This document shows positions 5,799 to 13,711 of a stretch of 23,859 nucleotides of DNA, in pieces. Each line of letters starts with the position of its first letter. Position 1 is the stretch's first letter. The notes beneath the pieces were generated by a model that ran no database searches, was not told where the DNA came from, and was given only the letters and a program-made list of their open reading frames with translations. The translations under genes and the position numbers were made by a program. Origin of the DNA: JAWXCM01 sp034408745 (lineage in GTDB: Bacteria > Acidobacteriota > Terriglobia > Bryobacterales > Bryobacteraceae); assembly GCA_034408745.1 (NCBI GenBank), contig JAWXCM010000002.1, positions 1 to 23,859 of the forward strand, given 5' to 3'.

Positions 5799-7919
5799 AT
5801 GCGAACGGTTGTGTGCGCCGCCGGAGCCGCCGTGCTCTGCGCCGCGATCACGCTCGCTCAGAGCCTCCCACCGGGCAAAGCTGCCCCCAAACCCGCCTCC
5901 GGAACGCAGTGGTTCCCGCCGGCTCAGATGACCACAGTTGGGGTCTACTACTACCCCGAAGCCTGGCCCGAATCGCAGTGGGCCCGCGACATCGCCAACA
6001 TTAAGAAGTTCGGCTTCGAGTTCATCCATATGGGCGAGTTCGCCTGGTACTTCATGGAGCCTGACGAAGGCAGGTATCAGTTCGAATGGCTGGAGCGAGT
6101 CGTGAAACTCGCCTCCGCCCAGGGCCTCAAAGTGGTCCTCTGCACCCCCAGCGCGACCCCGCCCATATGGCTCGTCCGCAAGCACCCGGAAGTGTTGATG
6201 GTCGACGCGAAGGGCCGCCGCATGAACCACGGCTCGCGCGAACACGCCGACTGGAGCTCACCCGTCTATCGCCAGTACGTCGAACGCATCAACACGGAAC
6301 TGGCGAAACGCTTCGGTAACAACCCCGCCGTCTGGGGCTGGCAGATCGACAATGAACTCAGCCACTACGGCGCCGGCTACTCTTACTCGCCGGCCGCGCT
6401 GACAAAGTTCCGCTCCTGGCTGCGCGAGAAGCACGGTACCGTCGAACGCCTTAACCGCGACTGGGGCAACGCCTTCTGGTCGCAGATGTACCAGAACTTC
6501 GATCAGATCGAGCTGCCGAACCCGTCCGAGCTCCCCCAGCAGGTCAACCCCCACGCCCTGCTCGACTTCCAGCGCTGGTTTGCCGACGAGGCCGCCGACT
6601 ACCTCCGCTTCCAGGCCGCAACCCTGCGGCGCCACACGAAGGACCAGTGGATCACCACCAACTACATGTCGATGTTTAACGCGGTCGATCCCACGCGCGC
6701 GGCGGCCGACCTCGACATCCACACCTGGACGCATTACCCCGTCCACGGCAACCTCGGCGAGACCGGCTTCCGCATGGGCGATCCCAACGAACAGGCGTTC
6801 ATGTGGAACCAGATGCGCTCGCTCAACGGCTACTCAGGAATCATGGAGCTGCAGCCCGGTCAGGTGAACTGGGGCGACATCAATCCGTGGCCGCAGCCTG
6901 GCGCGATCCGCCTGTGGATCTGGCGAGCCTTCGCGGCCGGCGCCCAGCTGGTCTGCACGTATCGATACCGTCAGCCCATCAGTGGCGGCGAGCTCTATCA
7001 CAAAGGCATCGTCGAGCCCGACGGCGTCACGCTCTCACCCGGCGGCGAAGAGTACTCGAAAGCCGCGCATGAGATCGCCGAACTGCGCGCGAAGCGCAAC
7101 GCCGCCGCGAAGCTGCCCAACGAACTGGCCGCGCGCCGCACCGCCTTCTTCATCAGCTACGACAGCCGCTGGGATATCGACAACCACAAACAAACCACCC
7201 GCTGGGATACCACCGGCCACTGGTTCCGGTACGTACGCGCGCTCCAGTCGATGCAGGCGCCCGTCGACGTCATCACCGTACGCCACAACCTGCAAGGCTA
7301 CCCGTTCTTCCTGGTTCCCGCGGCGCAGCTGGCAGACCCCGAACTCCTCGCCAGCGCCCGCGAGTACGTGGAGGCGGGCGGCAACCTGATACTTACCGCC
7401 CGCACGGGCCACAAGGACATGCGCGGCCACTTGTGGGAAGGCCCGTGGGCGCAGCCGATCCTCGATCTCATCGGCGCCACCATCCCGCAGTACGATCTGC
7501 TGCCCGGCAACATCACTGGCGGCGTGCGCATCGGCGCCTCCGGGCCGGAGTACAAGTGGGGCTCCTGGGCCGAGCGTCTGGAGCCGAAGCAAGGCACCAC
7601 GGTGCTGGCGCGCTACACCGATCAGCTGTTCGCCGGAAAGGCCGCCGCCATCACGCGCAAGCTCGGTTCGGGCACGGTCACCTACATCGGGGTCGACACG
7701 CTGGACGGCGAGTTCGAGCGCACCCTCCTGCGTCAGATCTACGCAGGCACCAAACCCGCTAACCTCGCGCCTGGTTTCTCAGTCGAGTGGCGCGACGGCT
7801 TCTACGTCGCCACCAACTACACTTCAAAGCCGCAGCCGATTCCGGCGGGCGCGAACGCGAAACTGCTGCTTGGCACGCGTGAGGTCCCGACCGCGGGCGT
7901 TACGGTTTGGACCGAATAA
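5799..7919 (+). CDS. Secreted GH42 beta-galactosidase
   Basis: The 706-residue protein has a signal peptide (1-20, cleavage near I-T-L-A-Q) and a GH42 TIM barrel from about 45: VGVYYYPEAWPESQW (48-62), FIHMGEFAWYFMEP (75-88), then W-Q-I-D-N-E with the acid/base Glu186 and G-I-M-E-L-Q-P-G with the nucleophile Glu350. A second domain (about 430-640) is the glutamine-amidotransferase-like trimerisation domain, and the last 60 residues form the C-terminal beta domain. It should release galactose from beta-galactosides such as pectic galactan fragments outside the cytoplasm. The ATG has an AGGAG only three bases upstream. Its last 20 bases overlap the end of the convergent gene at 7900. Confidence 0.93.
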   Translation: MRTVVCAAGAAVLCAAITLAQSLPPGKAAPKPASGTQWFPPAQMTTVGVYYYPEAWPESQWARDIANIKKFGFEFIHMGEFAWYFMEPDEGRYQFEWLERVVKLASAQGLKVVLCTPSATPPIWLVRKHPEVLMVDAKGRRMNHGSREHADWSSPVYRQYVERINTELAKRFGNNPAVWGWQIDNELSHYGAGYSYSPAALTKFRSWLREKHGTVERLNRDWGNAFWSQMYQNFDQIELPNPSELPQQVNPHALLDFQRWFADEAADYLRFQAATLRRHTKDQWITTNYMSMFNAVDPTRAAADLDIHTWTHYPVHGNLGETGFRMGDPNEQAFMWNQMRSLNGYSGIMELQPGQVNWGDINPWPQPGAIRLWIWRAFAAGAQLVCTYRYRQPISGGELYHKGIVEPDGVTLSPGGEEYSKAAHEIAELRAKRNAAAKLPNELAARRTAFFISYDSRWDIDNHKQTTRWDTTGHWFRYVRALQSMQAPVDVITVRHNLQGYPFFLVPAAQLADPELLASAREYVEAGGNLILTARTGHKDMRGHLWEGPWAQPILDLIGATIPQYDLLPGNITGGVRIGASGPEYKWGSWAERLEPKQGTTVLARYTDQLFAGKAAAITRKLGSGTVTYIGVDTLDGEFERTLLRQIYAGTKPANLAPGFSVEWRDGFYVATNYTSKPQPIPAGANAKLLLGTREVPTAGVTVWTE

Positions 7920-8757
7920 TCGCGGTCACCGGATTCAGGCCGAGGGCTTCCAGCGCTTTCTCGCCGCCCTCGGCATTCATCTGCCAGTACTTGAGGCGCG
8001 AGGTGCCAGTGAGCTCGGCCTTCTCGCCAGCGCTTGAAGTCCAGCGCACCACGCGATTCGGCGCGTCGGCCTCCACATCGTAGAGCCGCCATGAGCCGTC
8101 GGGCCACTTCGCTCGAAACGGATTGGTGCGGAACCGGCCCGCCGGCACCACCACCGTTTCGCGATCCTTGCCCAGCGTCAGCTCCACCTTTGCCCACACC
8201 AGCGCGGTGTGTTTGGAGCGCTCCGTCTCCAGCGACGTCAACACCGGCACGCTGTACGTCTGCCCCAGCCGCAGCCGCGGCCACGCGATGCGCCGCGCCG
8301 CCAGCAGCAGCACGTCCTCACTGATGCCGTCCGGTTCGGTGTAGAGCGAGCGCTGCCGGTCCGCCTCGCCATCAAAGTAGCTGTGGCCCACCTGCGCGAT
8401 TCGCTCCTTGCCCCAGATCAGCTGGCTCCACACATGGCCGCACCATTCCTGGCTGGAGAACGATACCCTGGCCGGCATGCCTTCTTCGATCCACGTCCAC
8501 GCGCTCAGCATGTCGCGGTAGTTGTACACGCCGGTCTGGTACTCACGAATCAGGTTGAGCTTCATCGCCGGGGCGACATCGGACTTCGCATGCTTGCCGT
8601 CGTCGGCTTTCACGCGCAGCGACTTTGAGAACGGCTCCGTCACCGTGATCGCGACGCACGTCCCCTTGCGAAGCTGCCCGTACTTCGGCATTGTGAGATG
8701 GTAGGCAGCGACTTCGGCCTGGCCGTCGCCCCACGTTTGCCAGAATTCTCCGGTCAT
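7900..8757 (-). CDS. Conserved protein of unknown function
   Basis: The ATG at 8757 gives 285 residues starting M-T-G-E-F-W-Q-T-W-G-D-G. I recognise the pattern (S-F-S-S-Q-E-W-C-G-H-V, H-S-Y-F-D-G-E-A-D, L-K-Y-W-Q-M-N-A-E-G-G-E-K-A) from acidobacterial proteins that databases sometimes label 'septum formation inhibitor Maf', a label not supported by any Maf motif here. The protein is rich in beta-strand-like sequence with many Trp. No signal peptide is evident at the chosen start, although a much longer upstream open frame exists and is antisense to the M49 gene. The start is nine bases from the divergent M49 start. The gene ends inside the last 20 bases of the beta-galactosidase gene. Confidence 0.78.
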   Translation of the reverse strand: MTGEFWQTWGDGQAEVAAYHLTMPKYGQLRKGTCVAITVTEPFSKSLRVKADDGKHAKSDVAPAMKLNLIREYQTGVYNYRDMLSAWTWIEEGMPARVSFSSQEWCGHVWSQLIWGKERIAQVGHSYFDGEADRQRSLYTEPDGISEDVLLLAARRIAWPRLRLGQTYSVPVLTSLETERSKHTALVWAKVELTLGKDRETVVVPAGRFRTNPFRAKWPDGSWRLYDVEADAPNRVVRWTSSAGEKAELTGTSRLKYWQMNAEGGEKALEALGLNPVTAIIRSKP

Positions 8758-8766
8758 ACTGTGATT

Positions 8767-10347
8767 ATGAAGGTGTGGGTTCTCTCGTTGATGCTCTTGT
8801 CCCCTTTCGCCAAAGTCGATCTCAATGTCGATACCAGCCGTCTCTCCGCCGGAGACAAGGCGGCGCTGTCCAAACTGCTCGAAGCTGCGCGCGCTGTCGA
8901 CGACATCTTCCTGACGCAATACTGGAGCGGCAATCACAAACTGCTCAGTGAACTGCGCAAAGATACGTCGCCCGCGGGCAAGGAACGTCTGGAGAAGTTC
9001 ATGCTGTTCAAAGGGCCGTGGGATCCGCTGGAGGAGCACAAAGCCTTCCTGCCCGGCGTGCCGGCGAAGAAGCTTCCAGGCGCCAACTTCTATCCCGAGA
9101 ACATGACCAAAGCCGAGTTCGAGGCGTGGCCCGAACACAAGCAGGCTGAGGATTTCTTCAGCGTGGTGCGCCGCGATCCTTCGGGCAAGCTCAGGGCAGT
9201 CCCCTACAACGAGGAGTACAAAGAGCAGCTGACGCGCATGTCGAACCTTCTGAAGGAAGCGGCGAAGCTGACGGACAACGAGTCGCTGCGCAAGTTCCTC
9301 AACCTGCGCGCGGCGGCGTTCCTGTCCAACGATTACTACGAGAGCGACGTGGCGTGGATGGATCTCGACGCGCCGCTCGACGTGACCATCGGACCGTATG
9401 AGACGTACAACGATGAGATCTTCGGCTATAAAGCGTCCTTCGAGGCCTACGTCACGCTGCGCGACGATGCCGAGACGAAGAAGGTCGGCTTCTTCTCCGA
9501 CCACCTGCAGGAGATCGAAGACAACTTACCGCTGGCTCCGCAGTATCGCAACAGGAAGATCGGCGCGAGTGCTCCGATCCGTGTGGTGAATGAGGTTTTG
9601 TCGACGGGCGATGCAGCCCACGGCGTTCGCACAGCAGCCTTCAATCTGCCCAACGATGAGCGCGTGATCCGCGCGAAGGGCAGCAAGCGCGTGATGTTGA
9701 AGAACGTGCAGGAGGCGAAGTTCAAGGCGATCCTGGAGCCGATTGCATCGCGCGTGCTGCCGAAGGCCGCGCAGAAGGACCTCAGCTTCGATTCCTTCTT
9801 CACGCACATTCTGGCGCATGAACTGACGCACGGCATCGGGCCGCACACCGTCAAAGTGAATGGAGCGGAGTCGAGCCCCCGGATGCAGCTGAAGGAACTG
9901 TACAGCGCCGTGGAAGAGGCCAAGGCCGACATCTGCGGCCTGTTCATGTTGCAGTACATGATCGACAAAAAGATGCTGCCCGGCGCTGGTCCCGACACGG
10001 CGCAGAAGATGTACACCACGTTCCTTGCGTCGTCGTTCCGCACGCTGCGATTCGGCATTACCGAAGCGCATGGCCGCGGCATGGCGGTGCAGTTCAACTA
10101 CCTGCTGGACAAGGGCGCGTTTGTGCACAACAGCGACGGTACCTACCGCGTCGATATGGCAAAGATGCCCGGTGCGGTCCGCGACCTTGCTCGCGATCTG
10201 CTGACCATGGAAGCTGTGGGCGATTACAAAGCGGCAAAAGAAATGCTCGACAAACTCGCTGTAATTCGGCCGGATATGAAGGCGAGTCTGGAGAAACTCA
10301 AGGATTTGCCGACCGATATCAATCCCAACCACGTTTCCGCGCGATGA
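8767..10347 (+). CDS. M49-type (dipeptidyl-peptidase III-like) zinc metallopeptidase
   Basis: The ATG at 8767 gives 526 residues with a short hydrophobic N-terminus (MKVWVLSLMLLSPFA) that is probably a signal sequence. An HELTHGIGPH motif at 351-360 supplies two zinc ligands (His351, His355) and the catalytic Glu352. E-E-A-K-A-D (383-388) supplies the third ligand, probably Glu384. This is the shorter HExxH form seen in bacterial M49-like proteins, compared with HExxxH in classical DPP III. The length fits. It should be an exo-acting dipeptidase or peptidase of the envelope. A longer frame from 8698 would overlap the divergent gene and lose the signal sequence, so I prefer 8767. The stop overlaps the next ATG (ATGA). 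Confidence 0.85.
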   Translation: MKVWVLSLMLLSPFAKVDLNVDTSRLSAGDKAALSKLLEAARAVDDIFLTQYWSGNHKLLSELRKDTSPAGKERLEKFMLFKGPWDPLEEHKAFLPGVPAKKLPGANFYPENMTKAEFEAWPEHKQAEDFFSVVRRDPSGKLRAVPYNEEYKEQLTRMSNLLKEAAKLTDNESLRKFLNLRAAAFLSNDYYESDVAWMDLDAPLDVTIGPYETYNDEIFGYKASFEAYVTLRDDAETKKVGFFSDHLQEIEDNLPLAPQYRNRKIGASAPIRVVNEVLSTGDAAHGVRTAAFNLPNDERVIRAKGSKRVMLKNVQEAKFKAILEPIASRVLPKAAQKDLSFDSFFTHILAHELTHGIGPHTVKVNGAESSPRMQLKELYSAVEEAKADICGLFMLQYMIDKKMLPGAGPDTAQKMYTTFLASSFRTLRFGITEAHGRGMAVQFNYLLDKGAFVHNSDGTYRVDMAKMPGAVRDLARDLLTMEAVGDYKAAKEMLDKLAVIRPDMKASLEKLKDLPTDINPNHVSAR

Positions 10348-10805
10348 AACTGGCTGTACTCGCACTGGTGCTGACGGGTCTGTGCGCGGCGGGATCTGAA
10401 GGCGGTGCTGGCCGTGACAGAGCCTGCGGTTCGACCATCGATCACACTGGCGAAACTGCCGGAACTGGCGCGGATCCTGCGGCTGGGCGTGGCCAGGGAT
10501 TCGGGTGATTTCATCGCGCCGTATCCGTTCGTCACGTTCCCGAAGAACCTGGACGCATTCACACACGCCGTTGCCATCCGACCAGCCGTGAAAGTACGAA
10601 AAACTCCCGCGGGTGCCCTGGTGGAAACACTGGACTACGACATCGTCGTGCTGCTCGGCCCACCGAAGAATGGTTGGATCGAAGTGCAAACGCCATCGGG
10701 GAAAACGGGCTGGGTGCTGCGGTCCGAAGTGTGGGCCCAGTTCGAACACCGCGTGTTCTTCGAGAAGAAGAGTGGCGGATCACCGGATTTCTGGTGGGCG
10801 ATTAA
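10344..10805 (+). pseudogene. Secreted SH3-domain protein with two compensating frameshifts
   Basis: The ATG at 10344 overlaps the M49 stop and starts a clear signal peptide, MKLAVLALVLTGLCAA. At the GGG at 10391-10393 the coding frame moves by one: removing one G gives A-A-D-L-K-A-V-L-A-V-T-E-P. The middle (about 10396-10770) has F-I-A-P-Y-P-F-V-T-F-P and a bacterial SH3 domain with VAIRPAVKVRKTP and NGWIEVQTPSGKTGWV. Near 10770 the frame returns to the first one, giving E-W-R-I-T-G-F-L-V-G-D and a TAA at 10803-10805, two bases before the terminator stem. The middle frame alone runs through the terminator to 10866, which is not credible. With one base lost and one gained it would be an intact protein of about 153 residues, likely cell-wall or envelope binding. 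Confidence 0.82.
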
Positions 10806-10841
10806 AAGAAAAGGGCGACCCTTGCGGGCCGCCCTTTTCTT
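10806..10841. terminator. Bidirectional intrinsic terminator
   Basis: GAAAAGGGCG (10808-10817) pairs perfectly with CGCCCTTTTC (10830-10839). After an A-C mismatch, three more G-C pairs close a TTGC loop. A-rich and T-rich flanks (10804-10812, 10835-10841) give T-runs on both strands. It serves the SH3 gene on the plus strand and pnp on the minus strand. Confidence 0.88.
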
Positions 10842-10862
10842 CGTGCCGCGGGTAAAACTGAG

Positions 10863-13106
10863 TTAGTCGCGGCGGGGGCCACGGCGGGGCGGACGGTCGC
10901 CACGGTCGTTGCTGCGTTCGCTGCGCGGAGGACGGTCTGTGGAATCGCCGGCACCAGTCGGCTGGGGATCGTCGCTGCCAGGGGGAAGCCCGTCGTCGCC
11001 GGGTTCGCCGGTTCCGCGGAGCTTCTCGCGCTGTTCGCGGAGAATTGCTTTGCGGCTGAGTTTGATCTTGTTGCCTTCAAGCGCCAGGACCTTGACCATG
11101 ATCTGGTCGCCTTCCTTCAACTCATCGCGTACGTTCTTTACGCGATTCTCCGAGATTTCGGAGATGTGCAACAGGCCGTCGGTGCCGGGGAAGATTTCGA
11201 CGAACGCGCCGAAGTCGACGATCCGGACCACTTTGCCCAGGTAGGTCTTGCCGATCTCGGCTACCGCGGCAATCTCGCCCACCATCTGGATGGCGCGATT
11301 GGCCGAGATTTCGTCCGAGGCGTAGATGTTCACTGTGCCATCGTCCTCGACGTCGATCTTGACGCCGGTTACGTCGACGATGTTGCGGATGACCTTGCCG
11401 CCCGGTCCGATGAGTTCGCGGATCTTGTCGGTCGGAATCGTCAGCGTGTAGATGCGAGGCGCGTACTTCGACAGGTTCTTGCGCGGGCTGTCGATGGCCT
11501 CGAGCATTTTGTCGAGGATGAACAGACGGCCCTTGCGGGCCTGCTCCAACGCTTCGCGCATGATGTCGGCGCTGATGTTGGTGACCTTGATGTCCATCTG
11601 CAACGCGGTGATGCCTGCGCGCGTTCCGGCCACCTTGAAGTCCATGTCGCCGTAGTGATCTTCGGCGCCCGCGATGTCGGTGAGGACCGCGTACTTGTCG
11701 CCTTCCATCACCAGGCCCATTGCCACACCGGCAACCGGGGATGCGATCGGCACACCGGCGTCCATCAGGGCGAGGGTGCCGCCGCAGACGGAAGCCATGG
11801 AGCTGGAGCCGTTCGATTCGAGGATGTCGCTGACCAGCCGGAGGGTATAGGGGAACGCCTTCTCGTCTGGAATTACGGGGAGCAGGGCGCGCTCGGCGAG
11901 ACTGCCGTGGCCGATTTCGCGGCGGCCAGCGCCACGCATGAAGCCCACTTCGCCGACGCTGAACGGCGGGAAGTTGTAGTGCAGCATGAAGCGCTTGCTG
12001 GTTTCGGCGATGTCGAGCAGTTCAATGCGCTGTTCGTCGTCCTTGGTGCCGAGGGTCGCGGTGACCAGCGCCTGCGTTTCACCGCGGGTGAACAGGGCCG
12101 AACCGTGCGTGCGGGGCAGCAGGCCGACTTCCGGGGTGACGGTGCGAACTTCGTCGAAGGCGCGGTGATCGGGGCGCCTCTTGTGGTTCAGAAGCTGATC
12201 GCGGAAGACCCGCTCTTTGAGGCGAGTGAAGTAGTCGGCGACAGTCGGGCGCTGTTCTTCGGGATAGCTCTCGACGAGGGCGGCCTTCATGCGGTCGATC
12301 AGCGTGTAGCTTTCGACCTTGCCGTTCTTCTTTGTGTCGAGCGCGTCTGCGAGATCGGTGCTGATCTTGCCTGCGATTTCGTTGAAGAGGGTTTCGTTGA
12401 TGACTGCCTGAGTGTACTCGCGCTTTTTCTTGCCGGCGAGGCCAACCAGTTCCTTGATGCCGCCAATGATTTTGCGGCAACAATCGTGGCCGAACTCGAT
12501 GCAGCGGACCGCATCCTCTTCGATCACACCATTGCCCATGGCCTCGACCATGACGATGCCGTCTTCCGTGCCCGCGACTACGATGCTGAGATCCGCGCCG
12601 CGGGCTTCTTCGTAGCTGGGGTTAACGACCATGTTCCCGTTGACGAGACCGATGCGGATACCGCCGAGCACGTAGGGGAAGGGAATTTCGGAGATAGCGA
12701 GAGCGGCTGCGGCGCCGATGATGGCGAGAGGAGACGGATCGAAATCGGGGTCGGCAGAAAGGACCATGCCGATGATCTGCGTCTCAATCAGGTAGCCTTC
12801 TGGGAAGAGGGGCCGGATGGGGCGATCAATGAAGCGGGCGGTCAGGATTTCCCGTTCCGACGGGCGTCCTTCGCGCTTGATGAAGCCTCCGGGGAATCGT
12901 CCGGCAGCGTATGTATATTCGCGGTAATCGACCGTGAGGGGGAAGAAGCCCGCATTGGGCTTCGGCTTGTCAGCAGTACACGCGGTGACCAGCACCACGT
13001 TATCGCCGGATCGAACGACGACCGCGCCGCTCGCCTGCTTGGCGATCTTTCCAGTTTCGAGAGTGATCTTCCTGTCCTGCAGGTTGATCTCTACGGTATG
13101 AACCAT
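10863..13106 (-). CDS. pnp: Polyribonucleotide nucleotidyltransferase (PNPase)
   Basis: The 747-residue protein has the full PNPase order: first RNase PH domain (about 10-145), helical linker, second RNase PH domain (about 310-535) with D-I-A-G-A-E-D-H-Y-G-D-M-D-F carrying the catalytic aspartates, KH domain (I-G-P-G-G-K, about 555-615) and S1 domain (FGAFVEIFPGTDGLLHISEI, about 625-690). The tail after 700 is a low-complexity Arg/Asp/Pro/Gly extension common in acidobacterial PNPases. It degrades RNA 3' to 5' with phosphate in the degradosome. The ATG has GGAGG at a proper distance. It follows rpsO, 169 bases downstream, the classic rpsO-pnp pair, with tandem hairpins in the gap. Confidence 0.98.
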   Translation of the reverse strand: MVHTVEINLQDRKITLETGKIAKQASGAVVVRSGDNVVLVTACTADKPKPNAGFFPLTVDYREYTYAAGRFPGGFIKREGRPSEREILTARFIDRPIRPLFPEGYLIETQIIGMVLSADPDFDPSPLAIIGAAAALAISEIPFPYVLGGIRIGLVNGNMVVNPSYEEARGADLSIVVAGTEDGIVMVEAMGNGVIEEDAVRCIEFGHDCCRKIIGGIKELVGLAGKKKREYTQAVINETLFNEIAGKISTDLADALDTKKNGKVESYTLIDRMKAALVESYPEEQRPTVADYFTRLKERVFRDQLLNHKRRPDHRAFDEVRTVTPEVGLLPRTHGSALFTRGETQALVTATLGTKDDEQRIELLDIAETSKRFMLHYNFPPFSVGEVGFMRGAGRREIGHGSLAERALLPVIPDEKAFPYTLRLVSDILESNGSSSMASVCGGTLALMDAGVPIASPVAGVAMGLVMEGDKYAVLTDIAGAEDHYGDMDFKVAGTRAGITALQMDIKVTNISADIMREALEQARKGRLFILDKMLEAIDSPRKNLSKYAPRIYTLTIPTDKIRELIGPGGKVIRNIVDVTGVKIDVEDDGTVNIYASDEISANRAIQMVGEIAAVAEIGKTYLGKVVRIVDFGAFVEIFPGTDGLLHISEISENRVKNVRDELKEGDQIMVKVLALEGNKIKLSRKAILREQREKLRGTGEPGDDGLPPGSDDPQPTGAGDSTDRPPRSERSNDRGDRPPRRGPRRD

Positions 13107-13191
13107 TCAGTCCTCCAACAAATAGCCGCGCACGTGGGTACGCCGCTAATCGCTGATTAGGTGGAGAACGGGGAGCTGGGATGCGGGATGG

Positions 13192-13231
13192 ACTGCCCAC
13201 CGGGGCAGTTACCAGGCGGACCAGCCGCCTG
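13192..13231. repeat. Tandem hairpins between rpsO and pnp
   Basis: ACTGCCC (13192-13198) pairs with GGGCAGT (13203-13209) around ACCG. CAGGCGG (13213-13219) pairs with CCGCCTG (13225-13231) around five bases. Both stems are seven perfect pairs, and there is no T-run on either side. The position matches the place where other bacteria have a processing or partial termination site between rpsO and pnp. The sequence differs from the REP-like repeats. Confidence 0.6.
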
Positions 13232-13275
13232 CATCAGAGCAAATCTCAAGTTTTGGCGTGAAACCGCTGGTAAAA

Positions 13276-13545
13276 CTACCGGCGGATACCGATGCTCGTA
13301 ATCAGCGCTTTATAGCGCTCGGGCCCGGTTGCCTTCAGATAATTCAGTAGCCGGCGGCGTTTGGCCACCAGCGTCAACAGGCCGCGTCGCGAATGGAAGT
13401 CCTTCGCATTGGCCTTAAAATGATCCTGAAGCTGAAGGATGCGCTGGCTCAGAAGGGCAACCTGCACCTCGGACGACCCCACGTCGTTCTTGTGCGTCCG
13501 ATACTTACCGATCACATCCTGCTTAACTTGTGCCGCCAGAGCCAT
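13276..13545 (-). CDS. rpsO: Ribosomal protein S15
   Basis: The 89-residue product has the normal length and sequence of uS15, a primary binder of the 16S rRNA central domain. Conserved blocks are GSSEVQVALLSQRI, H-S-R-R-G-L, and RRRLLNYLK, which hold the RNA-binding residues. It precedes pnp as in many bacteria. A GAGGAG lies about 13 bases before the ATG, a little far. A candidate promoter is at 13571-13600. Confidence 0.98.
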   Translation of the reverse strand: MALAAQVKQDVIGKYRTHKNDVGSSEVQVALLSQRILQLQDHFKANAKDFHSRRGLLTLVAKRRRLLNYLKATGPERYKALITSIGIRR

Positions 13546-13570
13546 GCTTGAGTAAATACTCCTCGTCTTA

Positions 13571-13600
13571 ACCTTATCGTCGATTTCTTTACCCTGTCAG
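13571..13600 (-). promoter_or_regulatory. Candidate rpsO promoter
   Basis: On the minus strand CTGACA (13600-13595) and TAAGGT (13576-13571) are 18 bases apart, ending about 25 bases before the rpsO ATG. The -35 match is good and the -10 match is moderate. The remaining gap up to 13711 shows nothing else I can support. Confidence 0.35.
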
Positions 13601-13711
13601 AGTAACACAGATGAAGGACTGTTGCACACGTGGATGCGGAACAACTGAAGGGGAACCGATCAGGACCAGCATAGCACGTACGCAATATAGCCGGGTGTAA
13701 TCTGGTTGCAA

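Noticed and set aside
8758..9504. Upstream extension of the minus-strand gene at 7900-8757
   Set aside because: The extra 249 codons are antisense to the M49 gene, and their composition (His, Arg and Val rich) is that of a shadow frame. The family sequence begins near 8757.
10405..10866. 153-codon frame reading through the terminator
   Set aside because: Its first part lacks a signal peptide and its last 20 codons encode the terminator stem. The frames at each end fit much better after two one-base corrections.
11166..13160. 664-codon plus-strand open frame antisense to pnp
   Set aside because: It mirrors pnp codon structure in a GC-rich gene, has no family motifs or proper start, and pnp is unmistakable.
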